64,000 nt of DNA from Bacillota bacterium (GCA_023409735.1 JAEYRB010000006.1:25855-89854); one strand, 5' to 3'; shown: positions 42,879 to 52,551, numbered from the stretch's first letter. Translations and numbers: made by a program. The notes: generated from the sequence alone by a model not told the origin.

Positions 42879-43774
42879 AAAAGCTTACAGCATTGATTGC
42901 CTTAATTATGGTAACTTTGTTCTGTGTGATCCCTGTTTATGCGGCAGGAGTGTACATTTCTTCACAGGGCAGTGACAAGATAAGCTTAATGGATAATATT
43001 ACAATAGGTGAAAGCATTAATGGAAATGTTATATCTGTTCTCGGAGATGTAACAGTGAACGAAGTAGTAAATGGGCAGGTTATTGCTGTTTTTGGCGATG
43101 TATATGTAAATTCTCTGGTATCAGGACAGGTCGTTACTATTTTTGGAAATACGCATATGAACGAAAAAGCAAATGTAACAGGCGATGTTATCACCATTGG
43201 CTCGCTGCATAGGGCTAAAGGATCCAATATAGGCGGACAGGAGGTCCGGATCTTTGGAGAAGCAATGAATCTGGATATTAGCTCTATACTGTATCTCAGG
43301 CTCGCAATAATGATGCTAATGACATTTTCTGTATTAGCTGTAGGCTTGGTACTTATAACATTGCAGAAAAAGAAATATAAAGAAATCTCCGGAAACATAG
43401 ATAAAAATCTCAGCAAAAAGCTGCTGATGGGCGTCTTGTCATTCCTTGCAGTTAGCATTATGCTTATCCTTCTAGTTGTTACATTAATTGCACCATTTGT
43501 GTACATAATAATACTGATATTGTCCACAGTTGCAGCAAGTATGTTAGCCGGAAAGCTAATTCTCAATTCCTTTAGTCAGTCCAACAGCGTATATATGGAA
43601 TTTATTACCGGATTGATAACAATATCACTTGTTAAGCTTCTGGTGATTTTTGCTGTGCCACAGAGTAATGTAATTCTAGGGCTGGCGTTGGTTGGCATAA
43701 TTGACATGTTAATTTATTCTGCCGGACTTGGAGTACTGGTGGAGAAACGTTTTGTTGAAAATGAAAGAAAATAA
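42875..43774 (+). CDS. membrane protein with bactofilin-like beta-repeat domain, ECF operon
   Basis: 299 residues from the ATG at 42875 (ATGA overlap with the anti-sigma gene). A signal peptide ends near VYA; then short beta-helix-like repeats (NGNVISVLGDVTVNE, NGQVIAVFGDVYVNS, SGQVVTIFGNTHMNE) like those of polymer-forming bactofilins; then four membrane helices from about residue 140. The combination of an outside beta-repeat domain and a C-terminal membrane bundle is seen in conserved Clostridia envelope proteins without known function. As third gene in a sigma/anti-sigma operon it may be part of the sensing or the response. Confidence 0.75.
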   Translation: MKKLTALIALIMVTLFCVIPVYAAGVYISSQGSDKISLMDNITIGESINGNVISVLGDVTVNEVVNGQVIAVFGDVYVNSLVSGQVVTIFGNTHMNEKANVTGDVITIGSLHRAKGSNIGGQEVRIFGEAMNLDISSILYLRLAIMMLMTFSVLAVGLVLITLQKKKYKEISGNIDKNLSKKLLMGVLSFLAVSIMLILLVVTLIAPFVYIIILILSTVAASMLAGKLILNSFSQSNSVYMEFITGLITISLVKLLVIFAVPQSNVILGLALVGIIDMLIYSAGLGVLVEKRFVENERK

Positions 43775-43870
43775 GAATTAAATATTCTCTGATATAGAAA
43801 AAAAACCAATGTATTAGCTTCAGGTACATCACTGATAATAAATATACTTTTTTATTTTTAGGGTGATTAC

Positions 43871-45049
43871 ATGAAGCTATTATTTTTACGTATAATTCCG
43901 GTAATGATGATAATATTACTGCTCTGCAGCTGTACTCAAGCCGGCAATGAGCTGAAGGATCACTCTGAGCAAAGGCTAGATGTAAACAGTGGCAGCGCAA
44001 CGGGGCAGCTTGATAATAATTCAAATGGCAATGCGGCCAATAAAAGGACAGCAGACGAGAATATGCCTGATGTAGGTGGTAGACCAGAGACACAGGCAGA
44101 TGTTGACAATGGATATTCAGCAGCAGGCGGTAAACCCGGCACACAGATAGGGGCCGGCAGTGATGCCTCAATGCCAGGCGGCAAGCCCGGCACACAGATA
44201 GTGGCCGGCAGTGATGACTCAATTCCAGGTGGTAAACCCGGCACACAGATAGCGGCAAGCGGCAACGGTTTGCCGGCGGTGGGCGCCAAAAAGGGTGGAA
44301 CCTATGTGGCAAAGAACGTATATTTAGAAGGGCAGAATGTAGGTGGATTATCTGAAAAGCAGCTTGCAGCCAGGTTACAAAAAATTGCAGATCAAAAAAA
44401 TGTTAGCGCCAGGAATGCCGTATATAATCAAAAGACCTGGGAAGTCACCAAGGAGCAGGTCGGCAGAAGGCTTGATGCCGAAAAACTGATGAAAGCTATA
44501 CTATCAGCAGGTCCGGGCGAAAGGTTCAAATATGAATATATCAGCATATATCCCGAGGTTACAAAAGAACAGTTCATAACGGTAGGGGTAATTTCTGAAT
44601 TTTCCACAAAGCTTATTGATAGAAGCAGGTCAAGAATATATAACATAAAGCGTGCGGGAAATAGTATGAACAACAGGATCATAATGCCGGGAAGAGAGTT
44701 TTCATTTAACAGGGTAACAGGAGGCAGAACTCTTTCTGATGGATATAGGTTGGCTACAATAATTAAAAAAACACCCGAAGGCGTAAAGCATGTTAAAGGG
44801 CCGGCAGGAGGAGTCTGCCAGCTTTCTACTACAGTGTATAATGCCGCATTGAGGGCAAATCTTAAAATTACTGAGAGGCATGAGCATTCTGATGAGGTTC
44901 CGTATGTAAAGGATGGAATGGATGCTACTGTTATGTATGGTGGGGTTGATCTGAAGTTTATGAATAACAGGGATCATCCTGTAATGATCAAGGTAATAGT
45001 CGGAAAAAAGTATGTGACGGTACGGTTCCTTGAAAACACAGGCCTCTGA
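43871..45049 (+). CDS. VanW-domain lipoprotein
   Basis: 392 residues. Lipobox LLLCSC gives a lipidated Cys near 18. A low-complexity linker follows with three repeats of GGKPGTQI-x-AGSD, then a peptidoglycan-binding-like region and the VanW domain (INNRIIMPGREFSFNRVTG-like stretch, GPAGGVCQLSTTVYNAAL, and HSDEVPYVKDGMDATV). VanW-domain proteins sit in the envelope and their function is unknown despite the name; it does not by itself imply vancomycin resistance. Ribosome site AGGGTGAT. It follows the ECF operon by 96 bases. Confidence 0.88.
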   Translation: MKLLFLRIIPVMMIILLLCSCTQAGNELKDHSEQRLDVNSGSATGQLDNNSNGNAANKRTADENMPDVGGRPETQADVDNGYSAAGGKPGTQIGAGSDASMPGGKPGTQIVAGSDDSIPGGKPGTQIAASGNGLPAVGAKKGGTYVAKNVYLEGQNVGGLSEKQLAARLQKIADQKNVSARNAVYNQKTWEVTKEQVGRRLDAEKLMKAILSAGPGERFKYEYISIYPEVTKEQFITVGVISEFSTKLIDRSRSRIYNIKRAGNSMNNRIIMPGREFSFNRVTGGRTLSDGYRLATIIKKTPEGVKHVKGPAGGVCQLSTTVYNAALRANLKITERHEHSDEVPYVKDGMDATVMYGGVDLKFMNNRDHPVMIKVIVGKKYVTVRFLENTGL

Positions 45050-45259
45050 AGAGTAAACTGCTCCACCTAAACTTATGTAAGTAAAAATATGCAGCAACCG
45101 GCAATATGCCAGCGATTTTCATGCCAGTTTGATCAAAAATATGCAGGTGAAGATCAAATAGTATGTGAAAGTTAATTATAGTCAAGTGTAATACTTTCTG
45201 ATATAATTAATTTAATGTTTATGATTGTAATTAGTTGATTTACAAAGCGGAGGAAGAAA

Positions 45260-45529
45260 ATGATAGTTCGAGAAGTAACAATAAAAAATTTATCCGGTCT
45301 TCAATCAAAATCTGCTGCTATATTTATTCAGAAGGCATCAAATTATAAGTCAAGTATCTGGATAACGAAGGAGGACAGAAGAGCCAACGCAAAAAGTCTT
45401 CTGGGAGTGCTATCATTGAATATCGGACCTGATACAAAGCTGTCACTTTCATTTGAAGGTGATGACGAGGTAGAAGCCGCTGAGGAGCTTGAAAAGTATT
45501 TGGTATCTGATTCGGGAGAGATTGCTTAA
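45260..45529 (+). CDS. Crh-like HPr paralogue (Gln15)
   Basis: 89 residues. It has the HPr fold signature but position 15 is Gln in NLSGLQSKSAAIF where HPr has the phosphoryl-carrying His (GLHARPA). Ser46 is kept in RANAKSLLGVLSL. This is exactly the pattern of Bacillus Crh, which cannot carry phosphate from enzyme I but is phosphorylated on Ser46 by HPr kinase to assist CcpA in carbon catabolite repression. GGAGGAAG precedes the ATG. It is 3 bases before uvrC. Confidence 0.85.
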   Translation: MIVREVTIKNLSGLQSKSAAIFIQKASNYKSSIWITKEDRRANAKSLLGVLSLNIGPDTKLSLSFEGDDEVEAAEELEKYLVSDSGEIA

Positions 45530-45532
45530 ATA

Positions 45533-47626
45533 ATGTTCGACATACAAGAAGAACTAAAAAAACTGCCCGACAAGTCGGGCGTTTATATTATGAAGGACGA
45601 AAAGGGCAATATTATTTACATTGGTAAGGCCGTTGTTCTGAAAAACAGAGTACGGCAATATTTTCATGCATCCTCTAACCACACGCCCAAGGTTTTAGCA
45701 ATGGTGGCTAAAATAAGCGAATTCGAGTATATAGTTACTGATACAGAGCTTGAAGCACTCATATTAGAGTGTAACCTAATAAAAAAATTCAGACCAAAAT
45801 TTAATATTCTGCTTAAGGATGACAAAACATATCCTTATATAAAGGTTACAATGAACGAGGATTATCCTCGTATTTTTATGACAAGGCGGATAGAGAAAAA
45901 CGGAGCAAAATATTTCGGTCCATACTCTAACGTGTTTTCTGTAAAGGAGACACTAAACCTCATAAGAAAGATATTTCCCATAAAATCATGTAAGCGTGAG
46001 TTACCTAGAGATATAGGAAAGGGAAGACCTTGTCTTAACTATCATATTAAGCAGTGCCTTGGACCATGTACGGGAAATGTGGACAAGGAAGAATACAGGG
46101 CTGTTATGCAGGATATATGCTCATTCCTTGATGGGAAACAGGATATAATTATAACAAAGCTTGAGAAAAAAATGCAGGATGCAGCTGAACGACTAGATTT
46201 TGAGGAAGCTGCAGCATTGAGGGATAAGCTTGCAAGCCTTAGAAGTATTACAGAGGAGCAGAAGGTACTGTCTATTGCCGGAGTTGATCAGGACGTGGTA
46301 GGCTTTGCTTCAAATAAGACAGATACATGTGTGCAGGTGTTTTTTGTAAGGGGAGGAAAACTTCTCGGAAGAGAGCATTTTATAATTGAGGGAAGCGGAG
46401 AGGGTGAGCTTGGTGAGCTGGCGTCATCGTTCCTCAAACAGTTTTATGCATCTGCCTCGCTGATACCTCCGGAAATAGTTGTAGCAACAGATTTTGACGA
46501 CATTGAAGTTATAGAAGAATGGCTGAGTTCAAAAAGAGGCGGAAGAGTTCGCATAAAGGTACCAAAAAGAGGCGAAAAGCTGCATATGGTAGAAATGGTA
46601 TCACAAAATGCCGAGATTGAGCTTACCCGTTTTACAGAGAAGATTACAGGCGACGAGTCAGTACAGGCAGGGCTGATGGAAATGACAGAGCTTTTAGGAC
46701 TGCCCAATATACCTGAGAGAATAGAGGCATATGATATATCAAATACAGGTTCCACGGAAATCGTAGCCTCAATGGTAGTGTTTGAACATGGAGTCCCTGC
46801 AAAGAAGGAATATAGGCACTTCAAGGTCCGCTCAACAGGCGGGCAGGACGATTATGCCAGTATGCAGGAGACATTGTACAGAAGATTATGCCATGGACTG
46901 GCTGAAAAGGAGCAGATTGAACAATCAGTCAGGGGTGTAGGCATACAGCAGGAACAGCTGAGTAAACCAGAAGCCGGAGGACGGAGTGAACAGCCTGAGG
47001 ATATAATTATGATGCAGACGGAGGATGGTCAGGTTGAGCAGCCGGCAGATGCTCAAACATTGCAGTTTAAAGATTGCCAGACTGAGCTGAGCCAGGATAA
47101 CCAGGATGAACTGCAGTTAGGACTGATTGAACAGCAGAAGGACAATGAAATTGTCAGAAAGGCTGTGAAACCGGTAAAGACAGGCTTCAGCAAGCTGCCT
47201 GACATAATCCTCCTTGATGGTGGCGCGGGACACGTTAACGCAGTTAGCAAGGTGCTTGATCAGCTTAATGTCAGCATACCGCTTTTCGGTATGGTAAAGG
47301 ACGACAAGCACCGTACCAGGGGACTTGTTGTGCAGGATGATGTGATTGATATTACAAAAAATCTTACAGTACTTAGGCTTGTAACAGCTATACAGGATGA
47401 GGCTCACAGATTTGCTCTCGAGTATAATAAAAAGCTCAGGACAAAGAGATATGCAAGATCTGTACTGGACGATATTGACGGAATCGGACAGAAACGCAAG
47501 AAGGCACTTTTGAAGCACTTCGGCTCTGTGAGCAATATAAAGCAGGCAGGGGTCGATGACCTATCAGCAGTTGAAGGGATAAGTGTGCCTATTGCCGAAA
47601 GAATATATGAATTCTTCCATAACTAG
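45533..47626 (+). CDS. uvrC: excinuclease ABC subunit UvrC, with an unusual Gln/Glu-rich insert
   Basis: 697 residues; about 610 is usual. GIY-YIG domain (KSGVYIMKDEKGNIIYIGKA), UVR domain (EKKMQDAAERLDFEEAAALRDKLA), RNase H-like domain (PERIEAYDISNTGSTEIVASMVVFEHG, LPDIILLDGGAGHVNAV) and C-terminal helix-hairpin-helix pair (GIGQKRKKALLKHFG). It makes both incisions in nucleotide excision repair. About 90 residues near 455-545, between the catalytic strands of the RNase H-like domain, are an insert rich in Gln, Glu and Asp with no recognised fold. The rest is complete, so the protein is probably active. Confidence 0.97.
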   Translation: MFDIQEELKKLPDKSGVYIMKDEKGNIIYIGKAVVLKNRVRQYFHASSNHTPKVLAMVAKISEFEYIVTDTELEALILECNLIKKFRPKFNILLKDDKTYPYIKVTMNEDYPRIFMTRRIEKNGAKYFGPYSNVFSVKETLNLIRKIFPIKSCKRELPRDIGKGRPCLNYHIKQCLGPCTGNVDKEEYRAVMQDICSFLDGKQDIIITKLEKKMQDAAERLDFEEAAALRDKLASLRSITEEQKVLSIAGVDQDVVGFASNKTDTCVQVFFVRGGKLLGREHFIIEGSGEGELGELASSFLKQFYASASLIPPEIVVATDFDDIEVIEEWLSSKRGGRVRIKVPKRGEKLHMVEMVSQNAEIELTRFTEKITGDESVQAGLMEMTELLGLPNIPERIEAYDISNTGSTEIVASMVVFEHGVPAKKEYRHFKVRSTGGQDDYASMQETLYRRLCHGLAEKEQIEQSVRGVGIQQEQLSKPEAGGRSEQPEDIIMMQTEDGQVEQPADAQTLQFKDCQTELSQDNQDELQLGLIEQQKDNEIVRKAVKPVKTGFSKLPDIILLDGGAGHVNAVSKVLDQLNVSIPLFGMVKDDKHRTRGLVVQDDVIDITKNLTVLRLVTAIQDEAHRFALEYNKKLRTKRYARSVLDDIDGIGQKRKKALLKHFGSVSNIKQAGVDDLSAVEGISVPIAERIYEFFHN

Positions 47627-47834
47627 CTTATTGTCAATGATACTTGAAATATTATGACTCTTCAGGTAAGAAATTTACGGAGCTGTTGCACAATGACGAA
47701 ATCGAAGCTTCATTATGACTCTTCCATTAACACTTGTATATTTACAGCGGAGCCTGAAGATAGCCGCAAATACTTTACCAAAATGTAGCACATGATCGGT
47801 TAGACTGCTGCTAATGCTGAAAGGAAGCAGAAAT

Positions 47835-48536
47835 ATGGCTATATATGCAATATCGGACCTGCATCTTGCTCTGAGTGAGGACAAACCAATGGATGTATTC
47901 GGAGCACGATGGGCTAATTATATGGATAGGCTCTACGAGAACTGGAATAACGTTGTTAAGGCTGATGATTATGTAATAATACCAGGGGACATATCATGGG
48001 CAACTTATCTGGAACGGGCATATGATGACTTTGATTTTATTAATAAGCTGCCGGGAAGGAAGATTATTTCAAAGGGAAACCATGATTATTGGTGGACTAC
48101 CATAAGCAAGCTGAATAAGTTTTTAGAAGTAAACGGCTTTTCAACTATAAGCTTTATGCATAATAACAGCTATACAATAGGAGATACTGTTATTTGCGGA
48201 ACAAGGGGCTGGAATATGCCGGGAGAGGACGATTTTGACAGCGAGGATGCGCGAATATACCAGAGGGAGCTGAAGCGTATGGAGCTTTCGCTTAAAAGCG
48301 CCAAGGTTCCTGAAAACGGCAGACTTATAGCAGCAATTCATTTCCCGGCTTTTAACTCAAATGGTGTTTTTTCGGGATTATTGGATATAATGCAGAAATA
48401 TAACGTACAGATGTGTATTTATGGACATCTTCATGGTGAGGCTCACAAATATGCTTTGGAGGGGCTGATCAAGGGTATAGAATTTAAGCTTGTTGCGGCT
48501 GATAAGCTTGCCTTCTGTCCGGTGAGAATAGTATAG
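47835..48536 (+). CDS. calcineurin-like metallophosphoesterase
   Basis: 233 residues from the ATG at 47835 behind AAGGAAG. All metal and catalytic motifs are present: SDLHLAL, PGDISWA, KGNHDYWW, AAIHFP and YGHLHGE. The GDISWATYLE and GNHDYWWTT pattern is that of a conserved Clostridia subgroup of unknown substrate. It acts in the cytoplasm (no signal). Confidence 0.88.
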   Translation: MAIYAISDLHLALSEDKPMDVFGARWANYMDRLYENWNNVVKADDYVIIPGDISWATYLERAYDDFDFINKLPGRKIISKGNHDYWWTTISKLNKFLEVNGFSTISFMHNNSYTIGDTVICGTRGWNMPGEDDFDSEDARIYQRELKRMELSLKSAKVPENGRLIAAIHFPAFNSNGVFSGLLDIMQKYNVQMCIYGHLHGEAHKYALEGLIKGIEFKLVAADKLAFCPVRIV

Positions 48537-48569
48537 ACCTGTATTTGGGCAAAATTAGGTACTTTATAT

Positions 48570-48597
48570 TTGCTTTACAAAACTATTATGGTATAAT
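48570..48597 (+). promoter_or_regulatory. promoter-like site upstream of tandem repeats and tig
   Basis: TTGCTT at 48570-48575, 16-base spacer, TATAAT at 48592-48597. It would give a 440-base leader through the family B repeats to tig. Confidence 0.4.
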
Positions 48598-48600
48598 ATC

Positions 48601-48806
48601 CGCAGAATAACTTGCCATGCGGATATTATACGTGACTTAAGCCGCCGTGCAATAATTTCGGCAATGCCGAAAATGCACATGGCTAATTATATCATGCAAA
48701 ACAAAAAGCAGCATGATATAATAGCACGCAGAATAACTTGCCATGCGGATATTATACGTGACTTAAGCCGCCGTGCAATAATTTTGGCAATGCCGAAAAT
48801 GCACAT
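48601..48806 (+). repeat. dispersed repeat family B, tandem pair with 126-base period
   Basis: An 80-base unit at 48601-48680 is repeated at 48727-48806 with a single visible change, separated by 46 bases. Each unit contains a perfect hairpin TTTCGGC/GCCGAAA (TTTTGGC in the second). A diverged copy is near 20815. The rest of the 505-base gap before tig (48807-49041) holds no gene I can support. Confidence 0.8.
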
Positions 48807-49041
48807 AACACATCAGTTCATAGAAAATTTTTTAGTTGTTGAAAAATTTTCTCATTACTGCTGTGTTTTAATGAGGTAGGAGATATATAATATTTATGTC
48901 TCGTTATATCACGTAAATCAAAGGCTGCATGATATAGTATGCGCAAAGTAGCTCGTTACCGGCAGGAGGATGACTGACAGCCGTATTAAATAGCGGCTTG
49001 AGGTAAGACGGAATCGATAATATGGGAGGATTGGAAATCAG

Positions 49042-50328
49042 ATGCAAGTAAAAGTAGAGAATGTGGACAAAAACGTGGTTCAACTCGAAATAGAGGTTGA
49101 CGAAGAAAAATTCGAAGAGGGGCTCCAGACGGCGTTCAAAAAGAATTCAAACAAGTTTAGTATACCTGGCTTCAGAAAAGGTAAGGCTCCAAGGTATATG
49201 GTAGAAAAATTCTACGGTGAGCAGGTATTATACGAGGACGCTATTAATGCTATTTGCCCTGAAGCTTATGACAAGGCAGTAGAAGAAAATAATCTGCATC
49301 CGGTTGACAGGCCTGAGATCGATATAAAGCAAATTGGAAAAGGTCAAAAGTTGATTTTTACGGCAAAGGTTACAGTTAAGCCGGAAGTTGAACTTGGAGA
49401 ATACAAGGGAGTAGAAGTCAAAAAGGCATCTGCTGAGGTTACTGATGAGGACCTTGAAAAGGAATTGAAAGGCATTGTTGATAAAAATGCCAGAATGATA
49501 AGTGTAGACGACAGGCCGATAGCTAGTGGCGATACTGCAGTAATTGATTTCGAGGGATTTATTGACGGTGTACCATTTGAAGGCGGAAAGGGAAACGATT
49601 ACAATCTGGAGATCGGTTCAGGCTCTTTCATTCCGGGCTTCGAGGATCAGCTTATCGGAGTAGCTTCAGGAGAGGAAAAGGATGTTAATGTGTCCTTCCC
49701 TGAGGATTATGGAAAATCCGATCTGGCAGGCAAGCCGGCTGTATTTAAGGTAAAGGTTAAGGAAATTAAGGTTAAGGAGCTTCCTACTCTTGATGATGAA
49801 TTTGCTAAGGATGTAAGCGAATTTGATACTCTTGAGCAATATAAGGCAGACCTGAGACAGAAGCTTGTTGAAAGAGCAGAACATAAGGCTCATCATGAGG
49901 ACGAGGACAATGTTATCGGGAAGGTAGTAGAAAATGCTAAGATTGATTTGCCTCAGGTAATGATCGAAAAGCAGATAGACAACATAGTTTATGATTTTGC
50001 GATGAGATTGCAGTATCAGGGACTTGAGTTAGAAAAGTACCTTGAAATAATGGGTATGGACATGAATACCTTCAGGAAATCCTTTGAAACGAGAGCTGAA
50101 CAGGAAGCTAAGACTCAGCTTGTTATAGAGAAGATAGGTATTGTTGAAGCAATAGTTCCATCTGATGAGGATACTAATGAGGAGATAAAGAAGCTGGCTG
50201 AAAATTACAGGCAGAGCGAAGAAGAATTCAGGCAACATTTAAGGCCGGATGATATAGAATATATCAGAAGTAACTTGGTCGCCAGAAAAACTGTTGACTT
50301 CCTCGTAGAAAATGCAAAACTTGTTTAA
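49042..50328 (+). CDS. tig: trigger factor
   Basis: 428 residues. Ribosome-binding domain with the signature FSIPGFRKGKAPRYMVEKFYG (near 40-60), FKBP-type isomerase domain (GDTAVIDFEGFIDGVPFEGGKGNDY, residues about 150-230) and C-terminal helical domain. It holds nascent chains at the ribosome exit. The tig-clpP-clpX-lonB order is conserved across Firmicutes. Confidence 0.97.
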   Translation: MQVKVENVDKNVVQLEIEVDEEKFEEGLQTAFKKNSNKFSIPGFRKGKAPRYMVEKFYGEQVLYEDAINAICPEAYDKAVEENNLHPVDRPEIDIKQIGKGQKLIFTAKVTVKPEVELGEYKGVEVKKASAEVTDEDLEKELKGIVDKNARMISVDDRPIASGDTAVIDFEGFIDGVPFEGGKGNDYNLEIGSGSFIPGFEDQLIGVASGEEKDVNVSFPEDYGKSDLAGKPAVFKVKVKEIKVKELPTLDDEFAKDVSEFDTLEQYKADLRQKLVERAEHKAHHEDEDNVIGKVVENAKIDLPQVMIEKQIDNIVYDFAMRLQYQGLELEKYLEIMGMDMNTFRKSFETRAEQEAKTQLVIEKIGIVEAIVPSDEDTNEEIKKLAENYRQSEEEFRQHLRPDDIEYIRSNLVARKTVDFLVENAKLV

Positions 50329-50464
50329 AATTTAAGTTATTATTGTGATTTTTGCGGGAAACAATAAGTAAGCTAAAACAAATGCAGAACTTGTATCGTA
50401 TATACATTATATAATGCAAAAATTAATTATGTAGTTAGAATTTTTGCATTATATTGCATTAAAG

Positions 50465-50529
50465 GCGTTGCCCGAAGGGCTACGGCAAAAAGGCGAGAGG
50501 GGCTCGAAGCCCCCGAGACTTTTATTAAT
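50465..50529 (-). repeat. dispersed repeat family A, copy 5
   Basis: The best-preserved copy. On the minus strand it reads ATTAATAAAAGTCTCGGGGG ... GAGCCCCTCTCGCCTTTTTG ... GCCCTTCGGGCAACGC. It has two hairpins, GGGGCTTCGAGCCCC and GCCCTTCGGGC, and lies between tig and clpP. Confidence 0.75.
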
Positions 50530-50602
50530 GTCCATACTGCAAAATACTTAGTTGGTACAGGCAATATTTTGCAGTATATATCGAAATAATAGGAGGAATA
50601 TT

Positions 50603-51187
50603 ATGAGCTTAGTACCTATAGTAGTTGAACAGTCTAATCGGGGAGAACGTTCTTATGATATTTTCTCCATGCTGCTCAAGGAAAGAATTATAATGCTGAG
50701 CGATGAAGTCAATGATGTGACTGCAAGCTTGGTGGTTGCGCAGATGCTTTACTTGGATTCAGTGGATCCGGACAAGGATATACAGCTGTATATCAACAGC
50801 CCGGGAGGAGCAATAACATCAGGCTTTGCCATATATGACACTATGCAGCACGTTAAGGCAGATGTTCAGACAATATGTGTTGGCATGGCTGCAAGTATGG
50901 GCGCATTTTTGCTGGCGGCAGGTACAAAGGGTAAGAGATTTGCACTGCCAAACAGCGAGGTTATGATTCATCAGCCGCTTGGAGGAACTCAGGGACAGGC
51001 TACGGATATTAAGATTCGCACTGAATGGCTGTTGAAAATCAAGAATAAACTAAACTTGATCTTAAGCGAGAGAACCGGACAGCCCCTTGATAAAATAGAA
51101 AGGGATGTTGAAAGAGACTTCTTCATGTCAGCAGAGGAAGCCAAAGCATACGGACTTGTAGACGAGATAATGATCAGAAAGAAGTAG
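50603..51187 (+). CDS. clpP: ATP-dependent Clp protease proteolytic subunit
   Basis: 194 residues from the ATG at 50603 behind AGGAGGAA; the longer frame from 50552 is unlikely. Catalytic Ser in GMAASMGAF, His in MIHQPLGG and the Asp in ERDVERDFFM complete the triad. ClpP tetradecamers degrade proteins fed by ClpX (next gene). No CtsR box was seen upstream. Confidence 0.97.
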   Translation: MSLVPIVVEQSNRGERSYDIFSMLLKERIIMLSDEVNDVTASLVVAQMLYLDSVDPDKDIQLYINSPGGAITSGFAIYDTMQHVKADVQTICVGMAASMGAFLLAAGTKGKRFALPNSEVMIHQPLGGTQGQATDIKIRTEWLLKIKNKLNLILSERTGQPLDKIERDVERDFFMSAEEAKAYGLVDEIMIRKK

Positions 51188-51200
51188 ATGGGGTGTAATA

Positions 51201-52496
51201 ATGGCAAAATATGATGAGAAGAAGCAATTAAAATGCTCCTTCTGCGGCAAGACGCAGGAACAGGTAAAAAGGCTTGTCGCAGGCCCCGGTGTATATATAT
51301 GTGATGAATGTATAGAGCTGTGTTCTGAGATTATAGAGGAAGAGTTCGAGGAGACAAAAGCTGAGACAGAGATCAATGATATACCTAAGCCAAAGGATAT
51401 AAAGGCCATACTTGACCAGTATATAATTGGTCAGGAAATGGCTAAAAAGTCGCTTTCTGTAGCGGTGTACAACCATTACAAAAGGATCAACAGCGAGACT
51501 AAAAACAGCGATGTGGAGATACAGAAAAGCAATATCGTTATGCTGGGACCCACAGGTTGTGGCAAGACTATGCTTGCCCAGACTTTGGCAAAGGTATTGA
51601 ATGTTCCTTTTGCAATTGCAGATGCAACATCGCTGACAGAAGCAGGGTATGTAGGAGAGGATGTTGAAAATATCCTTTTGAAGCTTATACAAGCTGCGGA
51701 TTATGACATTGAGCGTGCTGAGAAGGGTATTATATATATCGATGAGATAGATAAGATTGCCAGAAAATCTGAAAATCCCTCAATTACAAGGGATGTTAGC
51801 GGCGAAGGCGTTCAGCAGGCACTTTTAAAGATACTTGAAGGCACCACAGCTTCCGTTCCTCCCCAGGGTGGAAGAAAGCATCCACATCAGGAGTTTATAC
51901 AGATAGACACCACTAATATCCTGTTTATATGTGGCGGAGCGTTTGACGGTATCGACAAGATCATACAAAACAGGATCGGAACAAGAGCCATTGGATTTGG
52001 CGCAAAAATAGAAAGCAAGAAGGAAAAGGACATAGGTGAGATCCTATCCAATATACTTCCGCAGGATCTGCTCAAGTTCGGGCTTATTCCGGAATTCGTC
52101 GGCAGACTTCCTATAATAGTTACACTGAACTCCCTTGACAGGGAAGCGCTGGTAAAAATATTATCAGAACCTAAGAATGCGCTTGTTAAGCAGTATCAGA
52201 AGCTCTTTGAATTTGATGATGCACTGTTGGAGTTTGAACCTGATGCTCTTGAAGCTATAGCAGATAAGGCATTGGCACGCAATACCGGTGCAAGAGGATT
52301 AAGAGCTATTATAGAAGAAATCATGCTGGATGTTATGTATGACATTCCATCTGAGACTAATGTTGAAAAGTGCATTATTTCTAAGGATACAGTGGAAAAA
52401 GGTGTAGCTCCGCAGCTGATCATTAATGACAGTAAGAAGTCCATTAAGAAAAGCACGGGCAAGAAATCCAGAGTAAAAAAGGAAACAGCGTCTTAA
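51201..52496 (+). CDS. clpX: ATP-dependent Clp protease ATPase subunit ClpX
   Basis: 431 residues. N-terminal zinc domain (CSFCGKTQEQVKRL and CDECIELC), AAA+ domain with GPTGCGKTML, IIYIDEIDKIARK and the GYVGEDVEN pore-adjacent loop. It unfolds tagged substrates, including tmRNA-tagged proteins, and passes them to ClpP. It begins 13 bases after clpP. Terminator at 52552. Confidence 0.97.
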   Translation: MAKYDEKKQLKCSFCGKTQEQVKRLVAGPGVYICDECIELCSEIIEEEFEETKAETEINDIPKPKDIKAILDQYIIGQEMAKKSLSVAVYNHYKRINSETKNSDVEIQKSNIVMLGPTGCGKTMLAQTLAKVLNVPFAIADATSLTEAGYVGEDVENILLKLIQAADYDIERAEKGIIYIDEIDKIARKSENPSITRDVSGEGVQQALLKILEGTTASVPPQGGRKHPHQEFIQIDTTNILFICGGAFDGIDKIIQNRIGTRAIGFGAKIESKKEKDIGEILSNILPQDLLKFGLIPEFVGRLPIIVTLNSLDREALVKILSEPKNALVKQYQKLFEFDDALLEFEPDALEAIADKALARNTGARGLRAIIEEIMLDVMYDIPSETNVEKCIISKDTVEKGVAPQLIINDSKKSIKKSTGKKSRVKKETAS

Positions 52497-52551
52497 ACAA
52501 AGTTAATAGAACAGTATTTTCTGAGATCTATAAGAAAAATTGTAAGTAATG

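Noticed and set aside
42937..43566. 209-codon minus-strand open frame
   Set aside because: Antisense to the bactofilin-like gene, no start signals.
43632..44312. 226-codon minus-strand open frame rich in His and Cys
   Set aside because: Antisense to the VanW lipoprotein linker; composition follows from the repeat DNA.
43871..45049. Vancomycin resistance gene
   Set aside because: The VanW domain alone does not give resistance; no vanH, vanA/B or vanX genes are present.
48664..48879. 71-codon frame before tig
   Set aside because: Built from the family B tandem repeats; no ribosome site or family.
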